The notes beneath the pieces are model-generated. The model had not been told where the DNA came from. It ran no database searches and saw only the letters and a program-made list of their open reading frames with translations. From Magicicada septendecula (taxonomy: Eukaryota > Arthropoda > Insecta > Hemiptera > Cicadidae), in assembly GCA_034769895.1 (NCBI GenBank), contig CM068371.1, positions 403,975,969-404,039,968 of the forward strand: a stretch of DNA of 64,000 nt, in the 5' to 3' direction. The position numbers were made by a program, and so were the translations under genes. Numbering within the stretch: position 1 is the stretch's first letter; each line of letters begins with the position of its first letter. This document shows positions 1 through 11,642 of this stretch, piece after piece.

Positions 1-731
1 GGCTTCTACCTTCGCTACGAAGAAATGGTCCACATATATCAATGAATAATTGTTCTAGCTTTTGTTCCGATGATATTGGTATCATTATACCTTCCTTTCT
101 TTCATTATTAATTTTGACTAACTGCCAAATATGACAGGGTTTTATATAATTTTGTACCTTCCTGTGTATGTTCTTGATGTAACAATTCTCCTCCAATGCT
201 TTCACTACCTTTACTGCACCCATATGTCCGTATCTTATGTGATATTCCAATACTAGTTCTTTTTCCATGATTCTGGGAATGATTACTTTCCAGTCTTCTT
301 GGTTCAATGTATTTTTTATGAATAAGATACCATCCTGTTCACAATAGAATTGGTTTATTGGAGTGTTTTGTTTCTCCAAGCGTTCCTTGATTTTTATTAA
401 TTTTGTGTCTAATAATTGGTTGGCTCTGATATTTTGTAGTAATGCCCCCAGATCTGATCTACTTTCGAGAATGTTGTACACTTTGATAATTTTCTCCTTC
501 TCTCCCTCAAATGTCTGGGTGTCCAGGTTTATTAGTGATAACACGTCTGCTATCACGTTTTGACTCCCTGGAATGTATTCCCATTTGATATTATACTCCT
601 GCAAGGCGAGTATCCACCTTGTAAGCCTTCCGTGACTCAGCTTACAAATTCTCAAAAACGATATGGACTTATGATCTGTTCTAACTGTTACAGGATATCC
701 TAAGATGTATGTCCAGAATTTACCACAAGCA
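1..731 (-). pseudogene. Unit 1: end of RNase H plus integrase N-terminal half (runs off the left edge)
   Basis: Minus-strand coding remnant, cut by the window start. It begins in the second half of the RNase H domain, with the TDHKS motif carrying a catalytic aspartate, just beyond the solo LTR. It continues into the integrase zinc-binding domain and the first part of the catalytic core. The zinc-binding domain keeps its H-x4-H pair, but the second cysteine of C-x2-C is tryptophan, as in units 2 and 3. This unit has TGG (Trp) at 614-616, where unit 2 has a stop and unit 3 has Leu, so it preserves the most ancestral state there. Confidence 0.85.
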
Positions 732-735
732 AAGA

Positions 736-1987
736 TGTAGAGGCACAAACTTTCTACCTTTTAATAAGCCCCATAATTTACTTACTCTGATTCCGTTAAA
801 CTTACCTTTTATATAAAAACTCCCCAGAAGATTCCAAACTCGTTAACAAGGTCGCCATGATGTTTTAAGGATATACATCGAAACCAAAATACTTACACTT
901 ACTTAATTTTGATCATGTAATGCCCTTAGATCAGAAGATTCAACAGGTTTCGTTTAGATGAATTCTCTCGATGCAGAACTCAGGTTACGGGTGTAACGTA
1001 ATAATTAGATTAACACATTTTTATGCTATTTAAACCAACTCTTTTATTTCAAACACTTTTCAAATACTTTCTTTCTTTCTCTTTTCGTTATGAAATATTA
1101 TTTGTTTTTATTTATTACGTTATCTCTTATTTATTCTTACCTCTATCATATAAAAGTTAAAAAGTTTTATTCTACCTAACAAACCAGTACCGTACTTTTA
1201 CTTTTGACATGTTTTTTCAAATTTCCTCACACACATACATTCACACTCTTTACATTTCTCTTTCACCCCCCTTTTTCTGAATTTTCAATTACTTAAATAT
1301 TTAAGACTTTGTTGGCCAACATATTCACAGTACTTAACTTTCTCCTTGCCATTCCAATTGTTCCGTCATCTTCACGTTCACTTACACTGTCCCTAACACA
1401 CAACGGCTACCACTGCTTTAAGTTTTTGTATTTAAAAATTTCAGTGCTGTGAAAAAAGATGATGAACAATCAAGACAACTATTAAAATATTCATTTTATT
1501 TTCTTCGCACTCTTTCTTTCGAATATAATTTTGGGGTAGGCCGGGCGTATTCACACGCACCAGCCTCCCGTCACTATTTCACTGATACTGTTGCTGAGCT
1601 ACCGACTATATCGTTTGACGAGTGGTGAACACTGCGAACCTCGTGCACGCTTGGTTGCATGCCTGCCAAGCGTTAGGCGATGGCCGCGCGGTCTCACCTC
1701 ATTCTGTGATTGGTTGAAATGCGGCGAGCGGGAATAATTCGCCTTACTTCCGTTATGAATTTTGGGTCGGATATTACATACTTTCCCATGCCCTTTTGTG
1801 TCCTCTGAGCACATGTCGCAAAAGGCGGCACACATGCGCGCTCGCACTCACATTCCAACGTTATAATTTCTTTTGTACCTGACTCTGCCTCATACGGTTT
1901 CAACCATAGGGTGTTTCAAAAAGTTACATACAAATAGTTAAAATCAAAATTATAAAATTAAAAACCCTCTTGCTTTGTTCCGTTACA
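736..1987 (-). mobile_element. Solo LTR (NA-2-like family) inside RNase H, unit 1
   Basis: A 1252-bp LTR. Read on the minus strand it begins TGTAACGGAACAAAG and ends CTCTACA. It is flanked by 4-bp duplications AAGA at 732-735 and 1988-1991. Removing it and one AAGA restores the RNase H reading frame across the junction, so this is an insertion. No internal region is left, meaning a solo LTR. It resembles the NA-2 LTRs: both have a GGCAGAG-CAGGTAC block, then a GTTGGAATGTG-like block, then TGTGCCGC in the same order. Short open frames on its minus strand at 1599-1903 are LTR sequence, not genes. Confidence 0.9.
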
Positions 1988-2880
1988 AAGACTATGCTTA
2001 ACAGTTCCTTTTCAGTTACGTTATATCTTCTTTCACAGTGGTTTAATACCCGACTGGCGAAACTGATGACTAAATGGTTCCCTTCTTCATCTTCTTGGTA
2101 CAATACAGTCCCAAGACTGACATCACTGGCATCACAGTTTAAGAAGAATGGGTGATTAAAATTTGGGTGATGAAGTATTACTGTTTCTAAGAATTTATCC
2201 TTTATTTGCTGTAATATAGCGGCTTGTTCATGTCCCCATATCCATTTGTTCTTGGAAGACAGATGTTCCTGGAATTCAGATGTTAATTCAGAATAATTGT
2301 GTTGGAACTTCCGGTAATAATTACAGAGTCCTAAGAAGGATTGGAGTTGTCTCTTATTCTTCGGCTGTGGGAACTTCTGGATTGCAGTGACCTTTTCTTG
2401 TGATGGGGAAATCCCTTGTTCAGTCAAATTGAACCCTAAGAATTGAACTTCCTTCGCTATTAATGTTGATTTTTCAAGTTTTAGAGTTATGTTATTCTCT
2501 GCTATTTTTCTCAATACATATTCCACTCTGTGACAATGTTCCTCCCAGTTGGATGAGGTAATCAACAGGTCGTCTACATAAACTGTTATGAATTGGAGCA
2601 CTTCCTGACCCAGTACCTGGTCCATACACCGAACAAAAATTGCTACCAAGTTTACTAATCCAAAGGGCAGTCTCTTAAACTGGTAGTTTCTACCCTCAAA
2701 AATAGAAGCCATATATTGTCGACTCTTCGGGTGCAACTCCACCTGCCAGTAACCACAAACTGTGTCCCATGTACTAATGAATCTTGTACCGTGAAACTTT
2801 TTTAGAATTTCTTCTATTTCTCCAGGTGACGTGCGATCATTTACTATCATTTTATTTATTTCACGGGCATCCAAGCAAAG
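1988..2880 (-). pseudogene. Unit 1: reverse transcriptase and N-terminal RNase H
   Basis: Continues in frame from the protease region after a TGA at 2881-2883. It holds Ty3/gypsy RT: an LCLDAREIN block at the start, then LPFGL, the catalytic YVDD motif and the FLG-NYYRKF connection. The RNase H start follows, with the NCDASD catalytic aspartate and TEKELLSIVF with the conserved glutamate. The open frame then runs into the solo LTR, picks up LTR-encoded residues and stops at 1924. It cannot make a working RNase H. This is the only unit without the extra TAG in RT. Confidence 0.9.
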
Positions 2881-3660
2881 TCAAACCTGTCGGCTTTTCT
2901 TCTGAATTGCTGCTATTGGGCTAGTATATGGTGATTGGCTATGCTCAATTATATCATTTAGTAACATTTTATTAATCTCAGCCCTAACCGCCTCCTTCAG
3001 TGAATATGGAATAGGATAGGATTTTCTGTGGTATTCTGCTGGTTCTTTAAATTGTATTCTACACTGGTAGTTTTTCACCTTTCCTGGTTCTTCTGAAAAT
3101 ACATGTTTATATTTCTTATATATGGTAATGAGATCTTCCGTTTGTCTTGCTGTCAAATTATCTGTTCCCTGGTGTCTAAACTCTCTTATCTCCTGTAATT
3201 TACTGTTCCATAGGTCATCATTTGTCATATTATATATTATCTTTCCGCATTGGGTGTCATTCTTTAAAAAATTTAATTCCCTAACTTGGTGGTGGGTACG
3301 GTTCAGAGGGGCACCATCGCTTCCTATTAACTCTGCCGTCCACACTGCACCTTCTGAGCACAAGGACACCTTCTCCTTGCTCAGATCAATAATGGCTGAG
3401 TATTTCCTCAGCATATCACATCCTATTAATAGTTCAAATGGTAAGCCGATTGCGACTAGACATATAACATTAATTGTAACACCTTTGCTTTCTAATTCCA
3501 ATGACACTTGCTTTCGCACTGTTTTATTTTGACGCCCAGTGGCACCTATTAAGATAACATTATTGACTGGTAAGGTGGGTATTGTATGTTTACTTTGTTT
3601 TTGTATTTTCTCCAGTTCAGTGTCGTTAATGAGTGACACATTTGCACCAGTATCGATCAT
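2881..3660 (-). pseudogene. Unit 1: aspartic protease and RT N-terminal linker
   Basis: An open frame of 259 codons on the minus strand. The retropepsin active site DTGA lies at residues 3-6 (MIDTGAN), followed by LIGCDML near residue 80, typical of the second half of the protease fold. The C-terminal part contains the YPIP-Y and IE-S-SPY segments that lead into RT. The frame ends in TGA exactly where RT begins, and all three units share this stop. Upstream sequence encodes protease-like residues in another frame, suggesting a 1-base frameshift just before the apparent start, so the listed ATG is probably not the native one. Confidence 0.85.
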
Positions 3661-3871
3661 TACTCGTGTGGGAATTCCTCAATTTTGGCAGTTACATATA
3701 AAATTTCATTATGCTGGTTGGTTTTACTTGTTACCGTTTCCTCCAATAGTTCTTAACGAAGATTCTTCAAATAGTGGTTGTAGATAATAGTAAGGTTTTG
3801 ACTATTGGTCCCTAAAATTTGTTTATTTTGATACCCAGTAGATAGGAGCAGTGAGGGGTCATGAGGGTTTA

Positions 3872-4182
3872 TCACTGCCTCCCCCCGTTTAAATTAATGC
3901 CATCGTGGTTATTGTCCGGGCATGTAGGTTGATTCACCTGGAATGTTGTGCTGGTTCCTGGTTGTTCATTGTCTCGGTTGTTAACTTGTTCAATCATCCT
4001 CGGTTCTCGGAGGTCCTCCTGGCTTTGGCTTCTTGCTCGATTGTCATGGTGATTCATCCCTCTGGTATTTCCTCTTTTACTACCGTTTCCACATCTTCAA
4101 CTGATGTTACTTCCTTTTCTTCCACTCTAACTTCTTTTTCGGCCTCCTTCGTCCGTCTCTGTGATGTCGCCTTCTTATGCAT
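3872..4182 (-). pseudogene. Unit 1: gag remnant
   Basis: Between the primer site and the protease there is room for only about 500 bp of gag. Two short charged reading frames remain: about 43 codons from the ATG at 4182 (rich in K, E, R) and a 61-codon frame at 4057-3872 (rich in N, R, Q, D). No capsid-like segment or CCHC zinc knuckle is visible. I infer from position and composition that these are Gag ends left by an internal deletion. On sequence alone they are unremarkable. Confidence 0.45.
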
Positions 4183-4277
4183 CCTTATTATTTCTTAGAA
4201 CTATAGCAGTCGCCAGCTAAAAATTAGGAAGTTAATTTTCTTGTTTTTATTTCTTCACCTATTATTTCCCTAATTTA

Positions 4278-4361
4278 AGCCTCACTAGTTGGTGTGCCAA
4301 TTTATAACAAGGCGTGTAATCCCTTGGATAATAATTCGCCACACGTTGGATGCGTCAATCT
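4278..4361 (-). promoter_or_regulatory. Primer-binding site region with two PBS-like motifs (unit 1)
   Basis: On the minus strand a PBS-like TTGGCACACCAACTAGTGAG lies at 4299-4280; unit 2 has TTGGCGCACCAAC. It follows the LTR end after a short spacer. A second, related motif, TTGACGCATCCAACGTGTGG, lies about 60 bp upstream at 4358-4339. Both resemble the complement of tRNA-Lys(1,2) as used by other retroelements (TGGCGCCCAACGTGGGGC), but neither matches exactly. Confidence 0.55.
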
Positions 4362-6492
4362 ATTACATATAACGTTTACCGTCGTATTAATAATAATGTT
4401 AAGATGTAATAAAAGGTTGTTGGTTTAATAAAAAAACTTTTGCTCTAAGTGTATCAGTTGTTCTGTTGATATTTATGTTGCGTGTTTTGGTGGAAGTAAT
4501 TTCAGATATAATTGTAATGGCTGAATTATTCTTCCTTATTTTATTAATTAGAATTGACTTGTTATAAATCTTCAGTTAATCGGTTCTAAATTGAATGTAG
4601 CGGTCGAGTTGTTCCAAACAATTCTCAACGTTCACTTTAGATATATGTCTTAACCCTATTCATTGAGGTTAATTTTGGTTTTGTAGTTCTAGGGTTCCGA
4701 CGCTTCCCCGGCATCTTCTTAATCTCCGTGTGTGTGGAACAAATACTGATTATATCTTACCTTCAAGAAATAAAACGCATGGATATGATTTTATTAATAT
4801 TATTGTTTAATCTTTGCAAACTTAATTCAAGTTAATAGAATTTTGCATTCGATATACACGCTAGTAATAATCGATTATGTATCTCAGGGTTTAATAGTAA
4901 AAAATGAATTAAACATATAACGTGGGAATTCTTTTGGCTGCTACGAAAGGTTCCATAAATTATTAACAAATTATATAGAGTACATTACAAATAATTCTAA
5001 TGCTTATAATCTAATGTAAGAGTAAAAATAAGTACTAAGGTCAACGAAAATGTCTGGCGATATTTAGTTCGCTGTGTGCAATGCATGATGGTCCTGGAAT
5101 GATGTCATAATTATGGCCGCCTCATTGTCAGATAATGCGTGCAGTTGTTCCAATGTATTTTTAATAAATGTGTTCACCTTGTACTCACTGATTCTTATAT
5201 AATGTGTTTTTCACCTTATGAAATGCCCACCAGTGATTAATTGTGGTGAGAGTTATTGATGTTACTAGTGATTGTTCGTGTTGGATTACTAATGTTGTCA
5301 GTTATAAAATTGTATTATACGTTACAATTCTGAGTGGTATTTAGCTGTACATCTTCTTGTTACTCGTTTGATATTTTCTTACTGGTGTTTGTTCCGAATT
5401 GATGATGTGATTTTAGTTAATAATTTCTGTATCTTCTGTTGTGGTTATAATTTTTTCTTCTAAATCGGTTCCTGGGTTTTTAAAATTTTGTTACATAATA
5501 ACTCTGCGAGCACTATTCAACTGTTTTCACTCGTGGTTAACAATCAAGTCCCATTTCTTCTTTCTGTCATCGAACTGACCAAAATTTCTTAAATTCTGAG
5601 TGGCCACTTATGCACAGATCAAGTGTTACATGACCAATACCCCTTAATTACTTTAGATTTTACAATTTGCCTTAAATTTATTATTTTATCATTATACACT
5701 AATGGTTAATACAATGTTTATGTAGTTATTAACTATAAAATTACAAATAATTTGGTACTAAAGATGTCTTGGTTTAGTCCTGTAAAATCTTAGTATTTAG
5801 TGGATTTTCCAGATATCTGATGAAACAATTTATAATGGTTGATGGTAGTTAATTTTGACCCCTTGAGATTACATTATTTTAAATTAATTAGTTGGTAACA
5901 TAAAACTCTTATAATATATAACAAAACTCTTAATGATACTACTTAGTTTAACAATTGTTTGTGTGATAAATCACTCATCACTACTGTCAATGATAATTGA
6001 ACACTTCTTTGTAAATAATAGTACACTTTTTAACTATAGTTTATGTAACTATTATTATTATGCCACTTTTCTGTATTTATCATCCCTTATATCACTGTAA
6101 GGGGTTGTGCCCTTTTCTCACTTTGATTTATAATTAGACCAATTTTATTGATCTATTATTTTACATATAGTTAATACAATTTTACCTTATGGAATGTTTG
6201 TACTCTTTATTAGATTTATTTAGTTTATTCCTTGAATGCTGTTTACTAGGGTTCTTTATTTTATTTTTATTTGTTTACTGCCCTATTCTACTGGGTAATG
6301 TCTGGCTATGTTTTGTTAGTATTAGTTACGTCAATGGTTGATGTTGTTGAGTTATATTTGGTTCCTTCCTGATCTTCAAAATTTGATATTTTCTGTTGAT
6401 TAGTTATTGAGCATTGTTTTGAGTTCCATCACTGGATAGTGTTTCATAATTATCATTTATAATTTTTTTTTACAGCGTTCTGTTTCGTTACA
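4315..6492 (-). repeat. LTR 1 of the array
   Basis: A 2.18-kb LTR read on the minus strand. It starts TGTAACGAAACAG right after a polypurine tract and ends about GGGATTACA before the primer site. The start is firm. The end is less so, because two primer-site-like motifs follow. It is flanked by internal sequence on both sides, acting as 3' LTR of unit 2 and 5' LTR of unit 1. No convincing gene lies within it. Its sequence is nearly the same as LTR 2. Both lack a 27-bp segment present in LTR 3. Confidence 0.8.
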
Positions 6493-6508
6493 AATTGCCC
6501 CCCTTCAG
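6493..6508 (-). promoter_or_regulatory. Polypurine tract before LTR 1
   Basis: The minus strand reads CTGAAGGGGGGCAATT directly against the LTR start TGTAACG. A purine tract of this kind primes plus-strand DNA in LTR retroelements. Units 2 and 3 share the tract before LTR 2 (13821-13836). Confidence 0.8.
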
Positions 6509-6607
6509 AAGTAATTATTTCTGAACACTTCATTAGGTGTGAGGACATAATTACTTATGTTACATTTTCCTTTTCTTCCTCGTGATATCTCTTCATAGAT
6601 TGTTGAT

Positions 6608-8059
6608 TATAATTGCCCTTGATCTTTTTTTGAAATGGGGTCAGTTAATTCGTACGTGTTGTTGTTGTGGTTTTTTGTTACTGTATAGGGTCCTACGGAG
6701 AGCAATAATAATTTCTTTGATATTCCTTCTAGAGTGCTAGGCAATTCCCTGTTCTATAATAACACTTTCTCTCCTACTTCATATTTAATTATTTTACCCC
6801 TGACTTTCTGGTATTTGTTTCTATGCTTTTCCAGATTTTCTATCACTTGGTTATAAAATTTTAACTTGTTAAATTGATAATGTTGAGGCTCAGGAAACTT
6901 AATTAATTCTTGTATCTCTCTGGGTGGTTGTTTTTCGTACATGGCTGTATATGGAGTGCAATTTATTGATGGATGATACGCTAAGTTTAGAAAATCTTCT
7001 GTGGCTGATAAGTACTCGGGCCACTTCCTTTGTTGGTGGTGACAATATGTTCTTAATATTCTACCCACTTCTCTCAGTACTCTTTCCGATGGATTGCTAC
7101 TGGGGTGGTATACTGATGTCTTGTAACTTTTGATGCTCAGCTCTAACAAGGTATTCTTCCATTTTCTGCCTCGGAATTGTGTACCATGATCTGTAACTAT
7201 TGAGATGGGTGTTCCTATTTCTGGGATGTATTGAGTAGTTATAACTTCAAGAATTTTCTGTGTAGTTGCCCGACTGATTGGATACAATTTGGTGAAGTGG
7301 TGCATAATGATTATAATATATTTGTATTGGCTTCTACCCTCGCTACGAAGAAATGGTCCACATATATCAATGAATAATTGTTCTAGCTTTTGTTCCGATG
7401 ATATTGGTATCATTATACCTTCCTTTCTTTCATTATTAATTTTGACTAACTGCCAAATATGACAGGGTTTTATATAATTTTGTACCTTCCTGTGTATGTT
7501 CTTGATATAACAATTCTCCTCCAATGCTTTCACTACCTTTACTGCACCCATATGTCCGTATCTTATGTGATATTCCAATACTAGTTCTTTTTCCATGATT
7601 CTGGGAATGATTACTTTCCAGTCTTCTTGGTTCAATGTATTTTTTATGAATAAGATACCATCCTGTTCACAATAGAATTGGTTTATTGGAGTGTTTTGTT
7701 TCTCCAAGCGTTCCTTGATTTTTATTAATTTTGTGTCTAATAATTTGTTGGCTCTGATATTTTGTAGTAATGCCTCCAGATCTGATCTACTTTCGAGAAT
7801 GTTGTACACTTTGATAATTTTCTCCTTCTCTCCCTCAAATGTCTGGGTGTCCAGGTTTATTAGTGATAACACGTCTGCTATCACGTTTTGACTCCCTGGA
7901 ATGTATTCCCATTTGATATTATACTCCTGCAAGGCGAGTATTCACCTTGTAAGCCTTCCGTGACTCAGCTTACAACTTCTCAAAAACGATATGGACTTAT
8001 GATCTGTTCTAACTGTTACAGGATATCCTAAGATGTATGTCCAGAATTTACCACAAGCA
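6608..8059 (-). pseudogene. Unit 2: end of RNase H plus integrase
   Basis: Minus-strand integrase remnant. In order it has the RNase H TDHKS segment, then the zinc-binding domain with H-x4-H but C-H-I-W in place of C-x2-C. The catalytic core follows, with D of FIDICGP, D of TDHGTQF and E of NPSERV, and then the C-terminal domain. Two stops break it. A TGA at 7942-7944 stands where unit 1 has Trp, and a TAG at 6754-6756 is near the C-terminus, where unit 3 has Lys. The longest open stretch is 7932-6754. A broken copy of an element-replication gene, not a host gene. Confidence 0.88.
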
Positions 8060-8063
8060 AAGA

Positions 8064-9314
8064 TGTAGAGGCACAAACTTTCTACTTTTTTATATGCCCC
8101 ATAATTTACTTACCCTGATTCCGTTAAACTTACCTTTTATATAAAAACTCCCCAGAAGATTCCAAACTCGCTAACAAGGTCGCCATGATGTTTTAAGGAT
8201 ATACATCGAAACCAAAATACTTACACTTACTTAATTTTGATCATGTAATGCCCTTAGATCAGAAGATTCAACAGGTTTCGTTTAGATGAATTCTCTCGAT
8301 GCAGAACTCAGGTTACGGGTGTAACATAATAATTAGATTAACACATTTTTATGCTATTTAAACCAACTCTTTTATTTCAAACACTTTTCAAATACTTTCT
8401 TTCTTTCTCTTTTCGTTATGAAATATTATTTGTTTTTATTTATTACGTTATCTCTTATTTATTCTTACCTCTATCATATAAAAGTTAAAAAGTTTTATTC
8501 TACCTAACAAACCAGTACCGTACTTTTACTTTTGACATCTTTTTTCAAATTTCCTCACACACATACACTCACGCTCTTTACATTTCTCTTTCACCCCCTT
8601 TTTCTGAATTTTCAATTACTTAAATATTTAAGACTTTGTTGGCCAACATATTCACAGTACTTAACTTTCTCCTTGCCATTCCAATTGTTCCGTCATCTTC
8701 ACGTTCACTTACACTGTCCCTAACACACAACGGCTACCACTGCTTTAAGTTTTTGTATTTAAAAATTTCAGTGCTGTGAAAAAAGATGATGAACAATCAA
8801 GACAACTATTAAAATATTCATTTTATTTTCTTCGCACTCTTTCTTACGAATATAATTTTGGGGTAGGCCGGGCGTATTCACACGCACCGGCCTCCCGTCA
8901 CTATTTCACTGATACTGTTGCTGAGCTACCGACTATATCGTTTGACAAGTGGTGAACACTGCGAACCTCGTGCACGCTTGGTTGCATGCCTTCCAAGCGT
9001 TAGGCGATGGCCGCGCGGTCTCACCTCATTCTGTGATTGGTTGAAATGCGGCGAGCGGGAATAATTCGCCTTACTTCCGTTATGAATTTTGGGTCGGATA
9101 TTACATACTTTCCCATGCCCTTTTGTGTCCTCTGAGCACATGTCGCAAAAGGCGGCACACATGCGCGCTCGCACTCACATTCCAACGTTATAATTTCTTT
9201 TGTACCTGACTCTGCCTCATACAGTTTCAACCATAGGGTGTTTCAAAAAGTTACATACAAATAGTTAAAATCAAAATTATAAAATTAAAAACCCTCTTGC
9301 TTTGTTCCGTTACA
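8064..9314 (-). mobile_element. Solo LTR inside RNase H, unit 2
   Basis: Copy of the unit 1 solo LTR (1251 bp) at the same position, with the same AAGA duplications at 8060-8063 and 9315-9318. The shared site and ends show it was duplicated with the unit. Confidence 0.9.
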
Positions 9315-10207
9315 AAGACTATGCTTAACAGTTCCTTTTCAGTTACGTTATATCTTCTTTCACAGTGGTTTAATACCCGACTGGCGAAACTGATGACTAA
9401 ATGGTTCCCTTCTTCATCTTCTTGGTACAATACAGTCCCAAGACTGACATCACTGGCATCACAGTTTAAGAAGAATGGGTGATTAAAATTTGGGTGATGA
9501 AGTACTACTGTTTCTAAGAATTTATCCTTTATTTGCTGTAATATAGCGGCTTGTTCATGTCCCCATATCCATTTGTTCTTGGAAGACAGATGTTCCTGGA
9601 ATTCAGATGTTAATTCAGAATAATTGTGTTGGAACTTCCGGTAATAATTACAGAGTCCTAAGAAGGATTGGAGTTGTCTCTTATTCTTCGGCTGTGGGAA
9701 CTTCTGGATTGCAGTGACCTTTTCTTGTGATGGGGAAATCCCTTGTTCAGTCAAATTGAACCCTAAGAATTGAACTTCCTTCGCTATTAATGTTGATTTT
9801 TCAAGTTTTAGAGTTATGTTATTCTCTGCTATTTTTCTCAATACATATTCCACTCTGTGACAATGTTCCTCCCAGTTGGATGAGGTAATCAACAGGTCGT
9901 CTACATAAACTGTTATGAATTGGAGCACTTCCTGACCCAGTACCTGGTCCATACACCGTACAAAAATTGCTACCGAGTTTACTAATCCAAAGGGCAGTCT
10001 CTTAAACTGGTAGTTTCTACCCTCAAAAATAAAAGCCATATATTGTCGACTCTTCGGGTGCAACTCCACCTGCCAGTAACCACAAACTGTGTCCCATGTA
10101 GTGATGAATCTTATACCGTGGAACTATTTTAGAATTTCTTCTATTTCTCCAGGTGACGTGCGATCATTTACTATCATTTTATTTATTTCACGGGCATCCA
10201 AGCAAAG
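9315..10207 (-). pseudogene. Unit 2: reverse transcriptase and N-terminal RNase H
   Basis: Same domain order as unit 1: LCLDAREIN, LPFGL, YVDD, then the NCDASD start of RNase H. It has an extra in-frame TAG near 10126, where unit 1 has AAG (Lys), so the open frame only resumes at 10069. The TAG is shared with unit 3, grouping units 2 and 3 together. The RNase H end again runs into the solo LTR. Confidence 0.9.
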
Positions 10208-10987
10208 TCAAACCTGTCTGCTTTTCTTCTGAATTGCTGCTATTGGGCTAGTATATGGTGATTGGCTATGCTCAATTATATCATTTAGTAACATTTTATT
10301 AATCTCAGCCCTAACCGCCTCCTTCAGTGAATATGGAATAGGATAGGATTTTCTGTGGTATTCCGCTGGTTCTTTAAATTGTATTCTACACTGGTAGTTT
10401 TTCACCTTTCCTGGTTCTTCTGAAAATACATGTTTATATTTCTTATATATGGTAATGAGATCTTCCGTTTGTCTTGCTGTCAAATTATCTGTTCCTTGGT
10501 GTCTAAACTCTCTTATCTCCTGTAATTTACTGTTCCATAGGTCGTCATTTGTCATATTATATATTATCTTTCCGCATTGGGTGTCATTTTTTAAAAAATT
10601 TAATTCCCTAACTTGGTGGTGGGTACGGTTCAGAGGGGCACCATCGCTTCCTATTAACTCTGCCGTCCACACTGCACCTTCTGAGCACAAGGACACCTTC
10701 TCCTTGCTCAGATCAATAATGGCTGAGTATTTCCTAAGCATATCACATCCTATTAATAGTTCAAATGGTAAGCCGATTGCGACTAGACATATAACATTAA
10801 TTGTAACACCTTTGCTTTCTAATTCCAATGACACTTGCTTTCGCACTGTTTTATTTTGACGCCCAGTGGCACCTATTAAGATAACATTATTGACTAGTAA
10901 GGTGGGTATTGTATGTTTACTTTGTTTTTGTATTATCTCCAGTTCAGTGTCATTAATGAGTGACACATTTGCACCAGTATCGATCAT
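10208..10987 (-). pseudogene. Unit 2: aspartic protease and RT linker
   Basis: A 259-codon frame, almost identical to unit 1, with DTGA at residues 3-6 and LIGCDML. It ends at the same TGA before RT. Small differences from unit 1, such as I for K at residue 18 and L for P near residue 31, are shared with unit 3. Confidence 0.85.
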
Positions 10988-11198
10988 TACTCGTGTGGGA
11001 ATTCCTCAATTTTGGCAGTTATATATAAAATTTCATTATGCTGGTTGGTTTTACTTGTTATAATTTCCTCCAATAGTTCTTATCGAAGATTCTTCAAATA
11101 GTGGTTGTAGATAATAGTAAGGTTTTGACTATTGGTCCCTAAAATTTGTTTATTTTTATACCCAGTAGATAGGAGCAGTGAGGGGTCATGAGGGTTTA

Positions 11199-11509
11199 TC
11201 ACTGCCTCCCCCCGTTTAAATTAATGCCATCGTGGTTATTGTCCGGGCATGTAGGTTGATTCACCTGGAATGTTGTGCTGGTTCCTGGTTGTTCATTGTC
11301 TCGGTTGTTAACTTGTTCAATCATCCTCGGTTCTCGGAGGTCCTCCTGGCTTCGGCTTCTTGCTCGATTGTCATGGTGATTCATCCCTCTGGTATTTCCT
11401 CTTTTACTACCGTTTCCACATCTTGAACTGATGTTACTTCCTTTTCTTCCACTCTAACTTCTTTTTCGGCCTCCTTCGTCCGTCTCTGTGATGTCGCCTT
11501 CTTATGCAT
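11199..11509 (-). pseudogene. Unit 2: gag remnant
   Basis: The same two short charged frames as in unit 1, including the 61-codon frame at 11384-11199. No capsid or zinc knuckle. Assigned to gag by position between primer site and protease. Confidence 0.4.
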
Positions 11510-11642
11510 CCTTATTATTTCTTAGAGCCTATAGCAGTCGCCAGCTAAAAATTAGGAAATTAATTTGCTTGTTTTTATTTCTTCACCTATTATTTCCCTA
11601 ATTTAAGCCTCACTAGTTGGTGCGCCAATTTATAACAAGGCG

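Noticed and set aside
2881-2883. Programmed stop-codon readthrough between protease and RT
   Set aside because: All copies descend from one DNA-level duplication and carry other lesions, so a shared TGA is no evidence of use.
3122-3532. 136-codon plus-strand frame, repeated at 10449 and 17776
   Set aside because: Exact antisense shadow of the protease frame.
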